Below are positions 26,610-38,342 of a DNA stretch of 64,000 nt, piece by piece. Position numbers and translations under genes: made by a program. Every line of letters begins with the position of its first letter. Within the stretch, counting starts at the first letter, position 1. Origin of the DNA: Polyodon spathula (lineage: Eukaryota; Chordata; Actinopteri; Acipenseriformes; Polyodontidae); contig NC_054559.1 in assembly GCF_017654505.1 (NCBI RefSeq), forward strand, positions 8,197,781-8,261,780, given 5' to 3'. The notes under the pieces were generated by a model, which saw nothing but the letters and a program-made list of their open reading frames with translations, was not told the DNA's origin and searched no databases.

Positions 26610-26725
26610 CTGGGATTAACAGTTACTCTTTTGTCTGATGAGTAAGGAACTGGCTTAGGAACCACAGGGTCACTGGTTCACTCTTCTGCTTAAGCAGTAG
26701 CCCACCTCAGGAGGTGTCACTTCCT
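26610..26725 (+). mobile_element. Possible tRNA-derived SINE head
   Basis: Contains an arrangement like a decayed tRNA: TGATGAGTAAGGAACTGG, then an ACCACAGG block, then a B-box-like CTGGTTCACTCTTC. The body downstream cannot be matched to another copy in the window, so the call is weak. Confidence 0.3.
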
Positions 26726-26834
26726 TAAAAATTAGATAAAATAGGGCTAGACACATTGTACAAAAACATTAGTAATTAAAAAAACCAAAGTAGTTATTTG
26801 TAAAATACATTCTTATTAATTTTATATATAGCAT

Positions 26835-27004
26835 TGTGGCAGAGCAAAGCTCTGCCCTTTTTAAATTGGCAGGGATGGGGTTAATTTCCCCTACCTGCCT
26901 GAGTATTATATTCAGGTGGCTGGGGTTGATTAGATGATTAACTTAATTAACAATCAGTCAGCACCCAGCCCCCTGACAAAAGGAGGCCTCTACTCTTTCC
27001 CATA
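26835..27004 (+). mobile_element. Truncated LTR, plus orientation (left arm)
   Basis: Same U3 start as the minus LTR at 27166-27596, but it stops soon after the TATA-like region (GACAAAAGGAGGCCTC). No U5 end or polyadenylation signal is seen. Differences from the other arm are scattered substitutions and small indels, so the arms have diverged for some time. Confidence 0.75.
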
Positions 27005-27039
27005 ATCAAAAAAAATAAATTGTCCCAAAAACTCCAAAT

Positions 27040-27042
<3 letters not shown>

Positions 27043-27107
<65 letters not shown>

Positions 27108-27120
27108 TTATTTATTTATT
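27043..27120. repeat. (TA)n then (TTTA)n microsatellite
   Basis: Perfect TA run of about 60 bases followed by TTTA units, read directly, in the centre of the inverted LTR pair. Confidence 0.9.
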
Positions 27121-27165
27121 GCTCTGAGCCTCTAGGTGGTGCTATATCCCACTACTAAAACCAAA

Positions 27166-27596
27166 TGTGGCAGGCTGGTGAGTGGATAGAGGCCCAGAGA
27201 CAGACTGCAGTTCAAAAAAAATATATACATTTATTATAAATACAAAAATAAAGTGGACAAGGGCAAAACAAAAAGGTTCAAACAAAAGTAAGACCAAAAA
27301 GCAAAACTTACAAAAAAAATAAGGTTTCCAGGCTGGGCAATGCCTTCACTGGATTCAAAATTACAAAATTTCAAAAATACAAACAACCAAAACCCACCAA
27401 CCTGCTTCCTTAGCTCCCTCCTCTTAATGGGAAGCAGAGGCCTCCTTTTATGTCAGGTGGCTGGGTGCTGATTGATCGTTAATTAAGTTAATCATCTAAT
27501 CAACCCCAGCCACCTGAACATAATAAATCCAGGCAGGTAGGGGAAATTAACCCCATCCCTGCCAATTTAAAAAGGGCAGAGCTTTGCTCTGCCACA
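27166..27596 (-). mobile_element. Complete LTR, minus orientation
   Basis: Read on the minus strand it begins TGTGGCAGAGC and ends CAGCCTGCCACA. It contains the GGCAGGGATGGGGTTAA hairpin (27532-27563), a TATA-like ACATAAAAGGAGG (27440-27453) and an AATAAA signal about 60 bases before the end. This is the U3-R-U5 layout of an RNA polymerase II-driven LTR. Confidence 0.75.
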
Positions 27597-27601
27597 AGCA
27601 T

Positions 27602-30485
27602 GTTCATTATTTGAGCATTACTTTAATAGAATAGTAAAGGTTAGTCTTAAAGCCAGAACTGTACAAATAAGCTGGTCAAAACAGAAGTAGCAGCATTATT
27701 AATTGGAATCAATATAGGTCAACAACAAAGGAGCACCTGATCATGCAGTTACTCAAACCCATCTCCTAAAGAACCTAGCCCTGATTGCCCTGCAGTAGCT
27801 ATGCCTCAGCATCTGTGTAAAAATGAGACATCTTGGATAGCCAAGAATTACAGAGGCAATATCCTCCTATTATGAACGTATTTTTTGTTATCTAAGAAAA
27901 TATTTGCAATTGATTTTCCAAATTGTTCTCAATTGTATCTGTACTTTGCAGCAAGGGAGGCATGTCTGAATGTTTCACTTGATGTGAAACTAAACTTTCT
28001 TGTGACTTATCATTTCCAGCAAACCTTTACAGAGGAAGTGATGAACAGATAATTGTGAACAGATAAGGTCCTTAATGAGAAAACAGTTTCTTTTTCATCA
28101 CCTGTGGAATCTGAATCCTCTGATAAGGGTTCCAAAACATGAAGACATTACAAGCTACTGGTCAATCAAAAAGAGTGCTTTTTAGTGTATCTTTAAATTT
28201 GGAGAACAGTCACATATTTCTACTGTACATTTGGTGAATTTCCAGCCGGTAATAATAAACTATAATTAATTGATTGAGAACACTATAGTTCAACAACAAC
28301 AATGTAAAGGCTCTTCACAAGAGAGTTCAAATAAATTCTAAAACATGCATTCAACTGAGAAGTTAGTAAAGGTTTGTTTTCATTTGTTGACTTTCTCTTT
28401 GTGTCAGTATACAGGTGGAACTATGCCTTTAAGATCCAGTCAGCCTCCACTGAAACTCATTTCAGCCCTGCCGGGAAATTATTCTAAATGGTTCTTTCTA
28501 TGGTTACACTTAAACTAGTACTTTCACTGACAAGCAAGTGATAAAAATCCATTAATTTGTATTTTAGGGCATGTCTGGCAGGAAGCTCCCATCCAAAACA
28601 AAGCCTTTCTCCTGTTATCAGTGATTTTACAGGAGGTTATCGTCTGTCACCTTGTATATCCTAAATGAGGGGCTGGTCCAAAAATGTTTAGTACCTTTCC
28701 TGTGTGCCATGTGACATGCACAGTTTGTCTTACACCCAGATCCTGATGCACAGCCCATAAAATAACAAACTAACAAATAAAATAACAAAACATTTCTTGG
28801 TTTTATATTTTTATTTTTGCCAGGGCAGCAATGAGATAAAACTTTCTCTTTTAAAAAGTGTTCCTGGATGCATGTGGTCAAAACATCACTACAAAACAAA
28901 AGATTTGGTACAAAGGACAAGCATTTAAAATGAAATGTCCTTACAAAGCCAGCTGGCCTGAGCATGCATATAGCATCAACACACTTTGATATAATAATTA
29001 TACTCCACCCATTAATCTGGTTATAAATAAGAAAGATACATGATAACAAGTGGGCATGTAGTCCAATTTATAGAAGTATTAGAATTATGTGAAAGTTTCA
29101 TTACTGTTTGAGTAAAGCCTTGTAGTTTAGGTAACAAATATGTCAGGAATATAAAGCTCAGTATTATTTAGTCTTGTATTCTTCAAGCTTTAAGGTTATA
29201 GAATTGTATCCTTTAATAGAGATTATATTGTTGTGCTCCTAGAAATATGCTAATATACAGTATGTTTTGAAATTACCATAGTGTATACCTTTGAGATATT
29301 TTGTACTACTGGGTGCTGTGTATATCCTTATGTAATAATACATTCTGTGCATAGTGCCCTTATCAAAAACACATTTTAATCAACATCTGGAATTGGAATA
29401 TATAAACCCAAATGTGGTTCTTACTTCAAATATATTTAATTGTTATGGCTCACATGATTTCTCCATGTGTTCCAGTATCATATGAATATGCAGCCATTAT
29501 TTTTGATTGTTACCAGGATATGTGTACTGTATATGATAACTGTAACTAGCTTTCCATTTGTTTCCATTATTTCACAGTCTAAACAACACAAAGCGTGTTG
29601 AAAATACCAAATTTTAAATGAATATAAAAAATCTTACGTGCATGCTGTTTTGTCAAGAGTGATAAATCATTCAAAAATTTGATTGATGTTGTGTGTCAGT
29701 GTGTCAGGTTCCACAATAAAAAAGAATGGTAAGGAAAGATTGAACTGTTACCATATATAGAAAAATCCAGAGGAGGGGGCCCTTTTTTTTTTAGATTTAA
29801 TAGGGCACGTTTCATTAAAAACAAAAAGGGACTTCAGTTACTGGGAATTCCCACCAGTAATCTTGGAAATTTAACAAAAATCACATCCCCTGCACAAGAA
29901 AAATCTTTTTATTTTGATTAAATCTGTTTGCTTTGTAGTTAGCAAGTGGAAAAACTGACTACAGAGGTTCTCTCCCTGTGAAGGATGGGTCACAAGCAGA
30001 GTGACACTCTTCTCCTTATCATTGAGCCATCCCCAAGACAAACACAGTCTGTGTGATTCCTTACAATAAAAATTCCCAGTTTGATGTATAATATCGCTTT
30101 TTAATCTCCAGGGACTAGTAACGACACCCAAAATACCCACAATGCTGCTGTGCACTGGGAAATTTACTTTGGACTTGACCATCCTGGCATACAACTCAGT
30201 GGTGATAATAATTACCCATATGTGGTTAGTTTTTGTTGATTTATATCCATTACATTGCTGCTAGACACTGGTTGAAAGATGAACAAAGATTAAAGCTGAG
30301 GCACGACCATCTATTGTTTTCACTACAGCAGCAATATCAATGAAATATACTCACACACCTGGATTGATTCTGATTCAGTAGTTCGTTTTCCCAGGAATCA
30401 GAGCCAGGGCACAGATGCTTTTTTCATGTCTGGATAGCAGCTCAGTTCAGTCTGATATCCCCATTTGTCTCCTAAATCAGGAATA

Positions 30486-30520
<35 letters not shown>

Positions 30521-32168
30521 ATTACCAGACATGAGAAGAAACAAAGGCACTAGGTGGAGAGGACAAGATCTGAACTGTGGTAATTTCAACGTTTAAACTT
30601 TGCAGTTATAGCTTGGTGTTACAGGATACCAGATTTGTTTAATTAATTTAAACCTGTTGATGAGACCACTTTCAACCATAACTAAAGGCTATGGAACAAT
30701 GTATGTCTATTGTGACTTTGTAACGTACTAGGAACAGAACATTTGTTAAATAAGTTTTCGTACAATAATTACTTACGTTTGGATAGAGAAATGGTTCTTA
30801 AGGGTGGTCTTTAGGGTTAGCTATTATCAGTACCCTATAGACCTTTCACACAACACACACTGCTCTGGCAACCGGCATCTGACCTTTTTGTGGTACACTC
30901 TTATTTAAACAAATTCAGAAAGTAAAGCCTGGCTTTGTCCATTACAGCAGAACTGGTAGTCATGGGAAAAAAACAAGCTTTGCAGGCTAGCTCCTTTGTT
31001 TTAGGAGGAGATATATTAACTCCCAGTTCAGCTTTTTAATGTGTTTTAGTTAATTTTTTCATTTCCTGCCTAGTAGTCAGCCCACTGTCGCCTTGGCTCA
31101 TACCCAAATGCAACAAATTATAACAAATTTCTCCTTTCTTGATTATTATCGGCCCGGCAGGAGATGCTATCTTTGAATATCTGACACCCCCTCTCGAGCA
31201 GACATCCTACCCTAAAGAGTGAGAGTTCATGACTTGTATGACTGAGAAACGATTGTTATTGCGTCTTTTAAAGTTAATTACGTCAATTTTTGCTGGCCTA
31301 AACACACGTCCCATTCTGGGTGGCAGTAAAGGAAGCCTTTCAGAGTTGAGACAAAGTCATTCCTGCAGTAGTAGCCTGAGTATTACTTTATCTTTCCCCG
31401 CCACTGAGTTTTAAGTAACACCTTACAGTAAGAGTAGGTAATTGAAATGTAATTACATATTAACTACAACATTACTGATGCTCACGATGAATTCCACTCT
31501 TATTCATGAGAAAATCTTTATAATAATACTGAACTGACTTTATGGTTACTGGCGTTACAATATATATCAAGAGAAAAAGGCTAAAATACATTTTTCCACA
31601 AATGTTTCTACTAGAACTCTTTCTAAATGTCTTCAAAGTCTTTTAGTATAGCGATTGTGATTTTAAAATTATAGACAAAGGTTATAATAAAGAAAAAATA
31701 TATTTGGAGCTTGTAATTATCAAGGACAACAACCCTGTTAATTCCTTGTTATATTTTATATTTTAACAGCTGAAACAATAGTTTGATTTGCTAATTTCCA
31801 GACCAGACTATTATTTTGGCTAGGACAAACCATTGGCGTTCACTGTTCCCTGGAAAAAAAATCTTCCTGACAGATAAAAGACTGCACTGAATCTCAGGGA
31901 GCGTGTCTGGAAAACACCAACATAGGAATCATTAACCATGGATCAAATTGAAAGTAAGGACAAAATAAAAAAATAAAAATAATAATAACAATAACAATAA
32001 TAATTTAACTACTCTGCTACAGCTCTTCAAAACAACTCTTGACTATTGATGACTACGATCTTATGTTTTTCTTGAAAATGCAGCTGTATTCTGACTTTTT
32101 ATTGCATATTGTATATATATCAGTAACTTTGAGTAGCAGTAGCATTTAAAAAGCATATGTACCATATA
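27602..32168. other. Unassigned AT-rich non-coding DNA
   Basis: No transposon domain recognised over 4.5 kb. Contains a T-run of 28 bases at 30489-30516. The longest open frames (28627-29049 - and 29871-30194 -) have no recognisable family. The block 28380-28620 has the even, repeat-free look of a conserved element. An A/T-rich simple stretch lies at 31966-32005. Confidence 0.4.
30489..30516. repeat. Poly-T tract (28 nt)
   Basis: Homopolymer read directly. It could be the tail of a minus-strand retroposed sequence, but nothing recognisable adjoins it. Confidence 0.85.
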
Positions 32169-32196
32169 CAGTGCCTTGCAAAAGTATTCAGACCCT
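32169..32196 (+). repeat. Left terminal inverted repeat of Tc1-like element
   Basis: 28 bases identical to the reverse complement of 33707-33734. It includes the CAGTG start common in Tc1-like elements. Confidence 0.93.
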
Positions 32197-32382
32197 TCCT
32201 ATGGTGTCCCATTGTGTGAAACAAAATGATGCATACACATTTTTTTAAACTTAATATTTTATTCAAAACTTGAATGCTCAAACTGAAGACTTCTAAGGGT
32301 AAGATAAGTTACAGTAAATGTCTGCAAAAACTAAAAAAAAAACTGAAATATGTTGATTGCATAAGTATTTATACCCATCAAC

Positions 32383-33333
32383 TCAATATTTGGTGGAAGC
32401 ACCTTTGGCGGCAATTACAGCCTCTGGGTAAGTCTCTACCAACTTTGCACACCAGCTTGGTGCAATTTGTGTCCATTCTTGTTGGCAGATTTTTTCAGAT
32501 CTTTGCTTGGGGATCACTCATGGACAGCAGTTTTCAAGTCTTTTCACAGATTCTCAATAGGATTCAAGTCAGAACTTTGACTGGACCACTCAAGGAAATT
32601 CACTTTCTTATTCTTAAGCCACTCCAGTGTAGCTTTGGCCTTGTGCTTTGGATTATTGTCCTGCTGAAAGGTGAATTTTCACCCCTTTCACCACTTTTGC
32701 AGACTGACACAGGTTTTCCTCTAGTATTTGCCTGTACTTTGTTCCATCCATTTTTCCTTCAATCCTAACAAGCTTTCCAGTCCCTGCTGAGGAGGAGCAT
32801 CCCCATAGCATGATGCTGCCACCACCATGCTTGACTGTGTTGGGTTAGCGCCAAACAACGCTTTTCACCAAAAAAGTTTCAATTTGGTCTTGTCTGACCA
32901 CAACACATTTTGCCACATTTTTGCAGGATCACTCAGGTGCTTTGTTGCAAACTCCATGCAGGCTTTGAGGTGGCTTGTTTTTAGTAATGGCTTCCTTCTT
33001 GCCATACAGGCTACTTTTGTGAAGAGGATATTGTTGACTGATGCACATTTTCTCCCATCTCAGCCATTGAACTCTGTGGCTCTTTCAAAGTTGCCGTTGG
33101 CCTCACAGTGGCATCCCTCATCAGTTTCCTCCTTGCCCGGCTGCTCAGTTTGCAACGACGGCCTGATCTAGGCCGTGTCTTGTTGATACAATGCACCTTC
33201 TATTTCTTGATGATTGAGTAGACTATGCTAACAGGGCTATTCAGAGACTTCATATTTTTTTGTACCCTTCTCCTGATTTGTGCTTTTCAATGACTTTATC
33301 CTTGACTTGCTTTGAAAACTCCTTGGTCTTCAT
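32383..33333 (-). pseudogene. Tc1-like transposase pseudogene
   Basis: Reading starts at a Met-Lys-Thr-Lys-Glu sequence (ATG at 33331-33333) and ends near 32383 with a Thr-Lys-Tyr-stop end typical of fish Tc1 transposases. The span of about 317 codons compares with a usual length of about 340. Recognisable parts are an N-terminal helix-turn-helix, an Arg-Arg-rich segment (33011-33196 stays open) and a C-terminal catalytic block with the Gly-Gly-Gly-Ser-Ile-Met-Leu-Trp-Gly motif near 32790-32830. In-frame stops follow soon after the first 25 codons, and further stops and frame changes occur across the Asn-Pro-Lys-His region near 32650-32680. It cannot give an active DDE transposase. Confidence 0.88.
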
Positions 33334-33706
33334 GGATGAGTCTTTGTTTGAAATTCATGACCAATGAACCTCACAGAGACAGGTGTTTTTATTCTGAAAT
33401 CATGAGAACCACTAATATTGCACACAGACAGAGGCTATTCAACTAATTGTGTGGCTCGTTAAGGTCATTTTGTGCACCTAAATTAATTTAGGTTTGCCAC
33501 AGCAAAGGGTTTGAATACTTATGCAATCATGACTTTTCCATTTTTATTTCATATTAATTTACTATTAATTTACATACCTATTTACTTCTTTCTTTTTGTT
33601 TTCGCTTTGAGTGTGTGGAGCAGGTTGTGTATATAACACATCTTAATTCCTACTTCAAAGTGTCATGACTGCAAGCTTTAAAACAACAACATGTGAAAAC
33701 TATAAG

Positions 33707-33734
33707 AGGGTCTGAATACTTTTGCAAGGCACTG
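33707..33734 (-). repeat. Right terminal inverted repeat of Tc1-like element
   Basis: Perfect inverted match to 32169-32196, followed by the TA target dinucleotide. Confidence 0.93.
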
Positions 33735-33736
33735 TA

Positions 33737-34828
33737 TTACACAACTATATACTTTAGTCACTGCATACATAAGACAAATGGAAACTAAAAATCACAATTT
33801 TGGCTTTTTTCACTTAACAATAACTTGTGAATATCAACCATCAATTTTAAAGCCTTTCTTTGTGAATGCAGTGTATGAATAGTTCAAATGATTTTATTGC
33901 AGTGTGTGCCAGATTATTGGGGCCACAGAGCTATAACAGAGAAATTATAAGCCACAAGTCAGTAAGAAATGTAAAGCAGACATTCTCTGAATTTCAGGTC
34001 TGAGATTCACCTTCATACACACCTTTTAAAAACGTATATACTTAAATCTCAGTGCTAACTTACTGTCACTAAAACATGTTTAAAACTCTTTCTTTCTCTC
34101 TGTGCTAGTCTTTTGGCTAGTACAGTTACAATGGTTAAGAAAATTCATTCTAGTGCTCTTAAGGTAAACCCAGATCAATAGAAACAAAAAAAAAATCTTG
34201 GCCACTTTCTTTGACAAACTGAACAGGTGCTGTTCCCATAAAGTATTGCCTAATCCCATAAGTATTAGAGCAACTAGATAAAAGATGTGAAGACCAGTTA
34301 AAGAGGTGTAGAGAAAAGTGAAAGCAATTTAATGAAAGTGATCTTTCTAAAGTAGAGTACTGAGAAAAGTGATCTTCTTTATCAGAATTCAAAAATACAT
34401 GATTGACCAACCGACAACAACAACTTTAATTTATATAGTGAAATATCTCACAATTAAATTCTAATATAAATATTTCAATACAGATATTGAATATGGTTGG
34501 AGTTGGTAATCTGATTATTTGCAATGGTATCTATTGAATTTAGTTTTTTATTGTTTAGTGTCACTTTGTTATTTTTGTTCATTAGAGGCCAAAAGATCCC
34601 AAATGTGATTCAAACAGATTTGTTCTGCATTAGAGTAAGGTTGTTTAAGCTCCAGGCACAAGGACTGATGTCATGTAATGTCAACGAAACACGGCCAACC
34701 TAAGTAATTAGCTGCAAGTCAATGGCTAATCCCAGCATGTTTGGTTTAGCACTGCACTAAATAAGCCAAGAGAATGTCTGACTGGTGACTTCACAGTGAA
34801 ACAGATATGAACAGATATAAACCCCTTA
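33737..34828. other. Unassigned AT-rich non-coding DNA
   Basis: No protein motif, SINE head or LTR feature recognised. The minus frame 34159-34410 has no recognisable motif. Confidence 0.45.
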
Positions 34829-35384
34829 TGGTACACATGTGGTGTATTGACCGAATTCACCAGCCTTTCACGTTTAGTGCTGGAGTTTGAATCCAACCCA
34901 AACAGACTAGACTAAACACTTTTTTTATCTAAACCAAAACGGGACAGCTGAGCTGTTTCCCTGTATCCCAAAACACCGGCTTCTTTACAACCCATAGTGG
35001 TTTAACATTTAAACTATAAACACTCACGGTTCTTCTTTCTACATACAACACTTCCCTATGTTCCCAACTCCCTGGTCGTATCCCCCTAAATGAGCTTCAA
35101 GATCCCTTTTTATATCATGTGGCTGTTCCCAATTAGCACCAATTATCTAATCTTTGTCACATGTATTTGGCTGGGATAGGAATTAACCCCATCCCTGCCA
35201 ACCACCACCAAAACACATAACCCCAACACTTTATTTACAGGAACAATCCTAAATATGGACAGTAGAGGAGGCATATGGTAAGAAACTATGGCCCCGAGGG
35301 AAGAACTGTAGTTACCAAAAGGGGACTATAACGAGAACCACAGAACTATAGTTTCCCACTATGAGCCGAGGCCTGCAGTCCACA
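34829..35384 (-). mobile_element. Solo LTR, minus orientation, boundaries uncertain
   Basis: On the minus strand it has the same plan as other LTRs here. The hairpin GGCAGGGATGGGGTTAA with its partner arm is at 35169-35199, a TATA-like TGATATAAAAAGG at about 35105-35117, and the palindrome-containing AAACAGCTCAGCTGTCC at 34943-34960. One reading gives TG...CA ends at 34829-35228 with a near duplication (CCTTA against CTTTA). A second TG...CA end at 35384 would extend it upstream. No internal retroviral-type genes adjoin it. Confidence 0.6.
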
Positions 35385-36163
35385 TTTGTTTTATAATCAG
35401 TCAAGAAAGGAATGTTTTTGAAGTCCATAGTGCCTATTTCTTAAAGATTTTTTGGCATAGAACTGTCCATCTGACTTTTTCACTGTGGCACAGAATTCTT
35501 GGAGTCCGTTGAGTTTGTGAAGCTCGTATTTATTTACATCGTCTAGTTGGATTTGTTTGAATTTTAGGAAGTCACTAAAAGCAAAGTTTTTATGACGTTT
35601 TTAGTGTTTGCAGCATCTTTGTTTTGTAGTATATTTTGTAATATATTTTCTGTTATCCACCATTTTACTTTGTTTTATGAAGCGTGGAAGGATGCTCAGC
35701 GTGATGATGCAATTTGAGGGAGTTTGTAAAAAAAGGCCATAAACAGCATCACAGGGCCAATAGTTGGATCTATTTTTGGTCATGTGATGAGGTTTTAAAC
35801 AATCATATGCCAGAATTTCTAAGGACTGATTCGTGTGTGTATATATAGTGGCATGGCTTGTATACTAATGAGGCACTTCACATAAATCACTATGCACCAA
35901 TACATTCATGACAAACTACCATTTTATTTGTTATTAGTTACAAAACCACTGCCAACAATTTGTGACATTCCACCTATTTCCTTAAATATATTTGGGGGTG
36001 AAACTCCAGGTAACTGGTAAAACACCAACTTTCCGATTGAAAATTCAAATAAGTCCACTAGCAACTGTCAAGAGTAGAGATATAACGGTAGACGAGGAAC
36101 AGCTAAATGAAATAGAAGAAAACAAAGATTGAGAACTGCACTAAATAGATATTTTAACGGTAT
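35385..36163. other. Unassigned AT-rich DNA
   Basis: No recognisable feature. The last 100 bases before 36164 may belong to the Penelope element whose tail follows, but no coding match is seen. Confidence 0.4.
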
Positions 36164-36238
36164 CTTGATGAAGGTACAACACTGGTTAATAAAACGAAAT
36201 GATTTTATTTTAAAAGGATTGCTTTTTGAGTGTGCGGT
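36164..36238 (+). mobile_element. Penelope-like element 3' tail fragment, left part
   Basis: Carries CTTGATGAAGG, then a degenerate spacer and AAACGAAATG, and then TGAGTGTGCGGT. The last string is identical to the tail of the Penelope-like element at 61388-62200. It is cut at 36238 by a solo LTR and resumes as CTATTGTCTTTT after 36830, similar to the CTATCTTTCT that follows the same point in the other copy. Confidence 0.6.
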
Positions 36239-36825
36239 TGTGATGAGTCAAAGGGGTTTCGGTCTGTGATTCAGCCTCCCGACAGTAGATGGCATCAAAC
36301 CAACTCGGGACTTCCCTTACCAAGATCTCGTGACCATGGCAAAAGTCATCTTTTGAGGGGCGGCACCTTGGTGAGGGGCGGAAGTACGAGTATGTAAATT
36401 CCAGCCACTGGAGTCAAGTGAAGGAGAAGGACACGTGTCGGTTGGGGATTGGTGTTCCACTGACTACAGAGGCGGGACATTACATACTAAAGGGAACGTA
36501 CTACTGTGTTCGGGGTTGGTCCGAAAGTAAAGTAGGAGGAGTAATGGGTGGAGGGAGAGTCTGGTTTTGTGCAGCGGGATTTTTGAAACACTAACATTTC
36601 TTTTGTCTTTTTTTTGTTTATGTATGGTCACCACGAAGACAAATTAAAGACGAGTCATCACAGTTTGTTTTGGATTCCACCCCTGCACTCCTTCCCTCAC
36701 ACCATTTTGTTTTTCGTTTGTTATTTAATCCTTTTGTTGTGTATAGAAAATAAAAATAAATTATTTTATTTCTGTACACATAAATTACTGTCTGGACATT
36801 CCATTTAATACACTCTCGCCTCACA
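36239..36825 (+). mobile_element. Solo LTR with GCGGT target-site duplication
   Basis: Begins TGTGATGAGTC and ends CGCCTCACA, flanked on both sides by GCGGT (36234-36238 and 36826-36830). The length is 587 bp, with an AATAAA-rich polyadenylation region at about 36748-36765, some 60-80 bases before the end, as expected for R-U5. No internal region remains, so it arose by recombination between two LTRs of a complete insertion. It does not share the GGCAGGGA hairpin of the other LTRs here and is a different family. Confidence 0.8.
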
Positions 36826-36830
36826 GCGGT

Positions 36831-37559
36831 CTATTGTCTTTTGTTTAAATTGAGTTTTGGCATTGTCTTGTAAACCCTCACCTCACTACTTTACTGGTGT
36901 GCGTCCTGCTTTGTAAGTTTAAAACCAGCAATAATGTATTACTGTCGGTCATGAAAGCAGATAAAGACAAGGCCAGACACCCCCCACCACCCAAATTAAG
37001 GGCCTGGATTTAAATGTCTGCGGTAAACAGAGGCACTGTCAAATTGGTATTTAAAGTCTTCAACTTAATCTGACACGACATGGTCGCAAGGGTGTCCAAA
37101 AGGATGTGCCTCGCATAAAACTAGTGTCATTTGAAACTTTGCCCGGACCAGCCACATCATCAGCTTGTGTTCAGTCCTCTAGTTACTCTGCTAGCATTTG
37201 CTTCCTCTAAATGTATGCTGTGTACCTGCATGCTCGTCAGTGGCTGGTGCCACTCAGTAGCAATATTTAATCTTACAGGATTATTGTAATTCTGTTTTAA
37301 AGTGTTTTATAGTTTTTAGTAATATTGTAGTTATTCTATTTTGCAGCTTTTTAATTCTTTTTGTTGGTGCAAGCAATAGCAAATGCAGCAGCTAAGATAA
37401 GACAATGAGGAGAAAGGACTTTTGTTGTTCGTCATTTGTTTTTGTTGTTACTTTTCCCTTAGCTGCTTTTGGCAAATGTGCTTGCAATATGATCTTCTAC
37501 CGAGCGGTGTTCCAAATGTTTTTTTGATCCCCTGGACAAAGCGTTTTAGTCCCAAAATG
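36831..37559. other. Unassigned DNA upstream of the L2 LINE
   Basis: The first few bases continue the Penelope tail. The rest shows no recognisable domain; part of it may be the 5' region of the L2 element that follows, since such elements have long leaders. Confidence 0.4.
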
Positions 37560-37697
37560 TAAAAAAATCTGTATCTAATAGGTATCTGGTAAACATTCCA
37601 CTTTATAACTCAAATGGAAAGATTCCAACTAATTTATCAGAATGTACAGTAGCACAGCTTAATGTTTGGTCCCTGTCAAATAAGGTACTGTTTTTAA

Positions 37698-38342
37698 ATG
37701 AAACTGAAAATTGATTTCATGTGTCTCACTGAAACATGGCACAAATCCACCAATTTAGGTTTACTGCAGTCTATACCTGCAGGATATACATTTCTCGAGA
37801 AATCACGTATGGTTGATAATGGAGGAGGTATAGCTATTAGCTATACATCTCACTTTAATGCTAAGGTTCTCCCCCTGAAAGACTACTCTTACACCTTACA
37901 ATTAGATTTCCTGCATCATTGTCGTTAACTCTGTGTACTGTCTATCGGTCACCTAAGAACAATTCTTCATTCATTTCTGAGATACATGTTGTTTAATGAT
38001 TCTAAGAAGCTGCTTGTTTGTGGTGATTTCAATATAAGTTTGGACTCTACTTCCACTATGGATGTAGAATTTAATTCTGTTCTTAATTCTTTTGGGCTTT
38101 CCCAAGTGATTCAGTCCCCCACACATGTTCATGGGCATATCCTAGCTCTTTATATCTGTAGAGGTAGAGAGTTTTCTGATCTTGTGTTAAAAGATCTAAC
38201 TATATCTGATAATTTCCTAATTACTGCAAAAATGAATCTTCCTTCTTTCGACCAACCTAAACAAACTAAGGAAATTACTTCCCATACAAAGAGTCTTTTC
38301 GTCCAGTGGTCTTTAGTGATTGTCTTACCTCTTCACTGTTAG
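37698..38342 (+). pseudogene. L2 APE endonuclease domain remnant
   Basis: Two open pieces (37698-37928 and 37986-38342) in different frames carry the front and back halves of the endonuclease. The first has LTETWH and a GGGIAI block; the second has VCGDFN and a partly eroded end. The SDHxxI-type end motif has become SDNFLI, which lacks the terminal catalytic His. Confidence 0.82.

Larger units (their letters stand above)
26835..27596. mobile_element. Inverted LTR pair within a 5-bp target-site duplication
   Basis: The outer ends read TGTGGCAG...CTGCCACA and are flanked by AGCAT on both sides (26830-26834 and 27597-27601). The left arm (26835-about 27004) and the right arm (about 27423-27596) are inverted copies of the same LTR 5' (U3) sequence, at roughly 90-95% identity by eye. 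The right arm is part of a complete minus-strand LTR (27166-27596). The centre holds about 160 bp of other sequence with a TA/TTTA microsatellite. The single outer duplication suggests the whole 762 bp went in as one unit. Confidence 0.75.
32169..33734 (-). mobile_element. Tc1-like DNA transposon, complete but dead
   Basis: Both ends carry the same 28-bp terminal inverted repeat starting CAGTGCCTTGCAAAAGTATT, flanked by TA dinucleotides (32167-32168 and 33735-33736), the target duplication of Tc1/mariner elements. The length of about 1.57 kb is normal for Tc1-like elements. The transposase lies on the minus strand and is interrupted, so the copy could move only with enzyme from elsewhere. Confidence 0.92.

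Noticed and set aside
28627..29049. 140-residue minus-strand open frame as a gene
   Set aside because: No recognisable domain, odd Cys/Leu-rich composition and no splice or promoter support; a chance frame in AT-rich DNA.
32274..33171. Plus-strand open frames of 164 and 114 residues
   Set aside because: They are antisense shadows of the minus-strand Tc1 transposase pseudogene.
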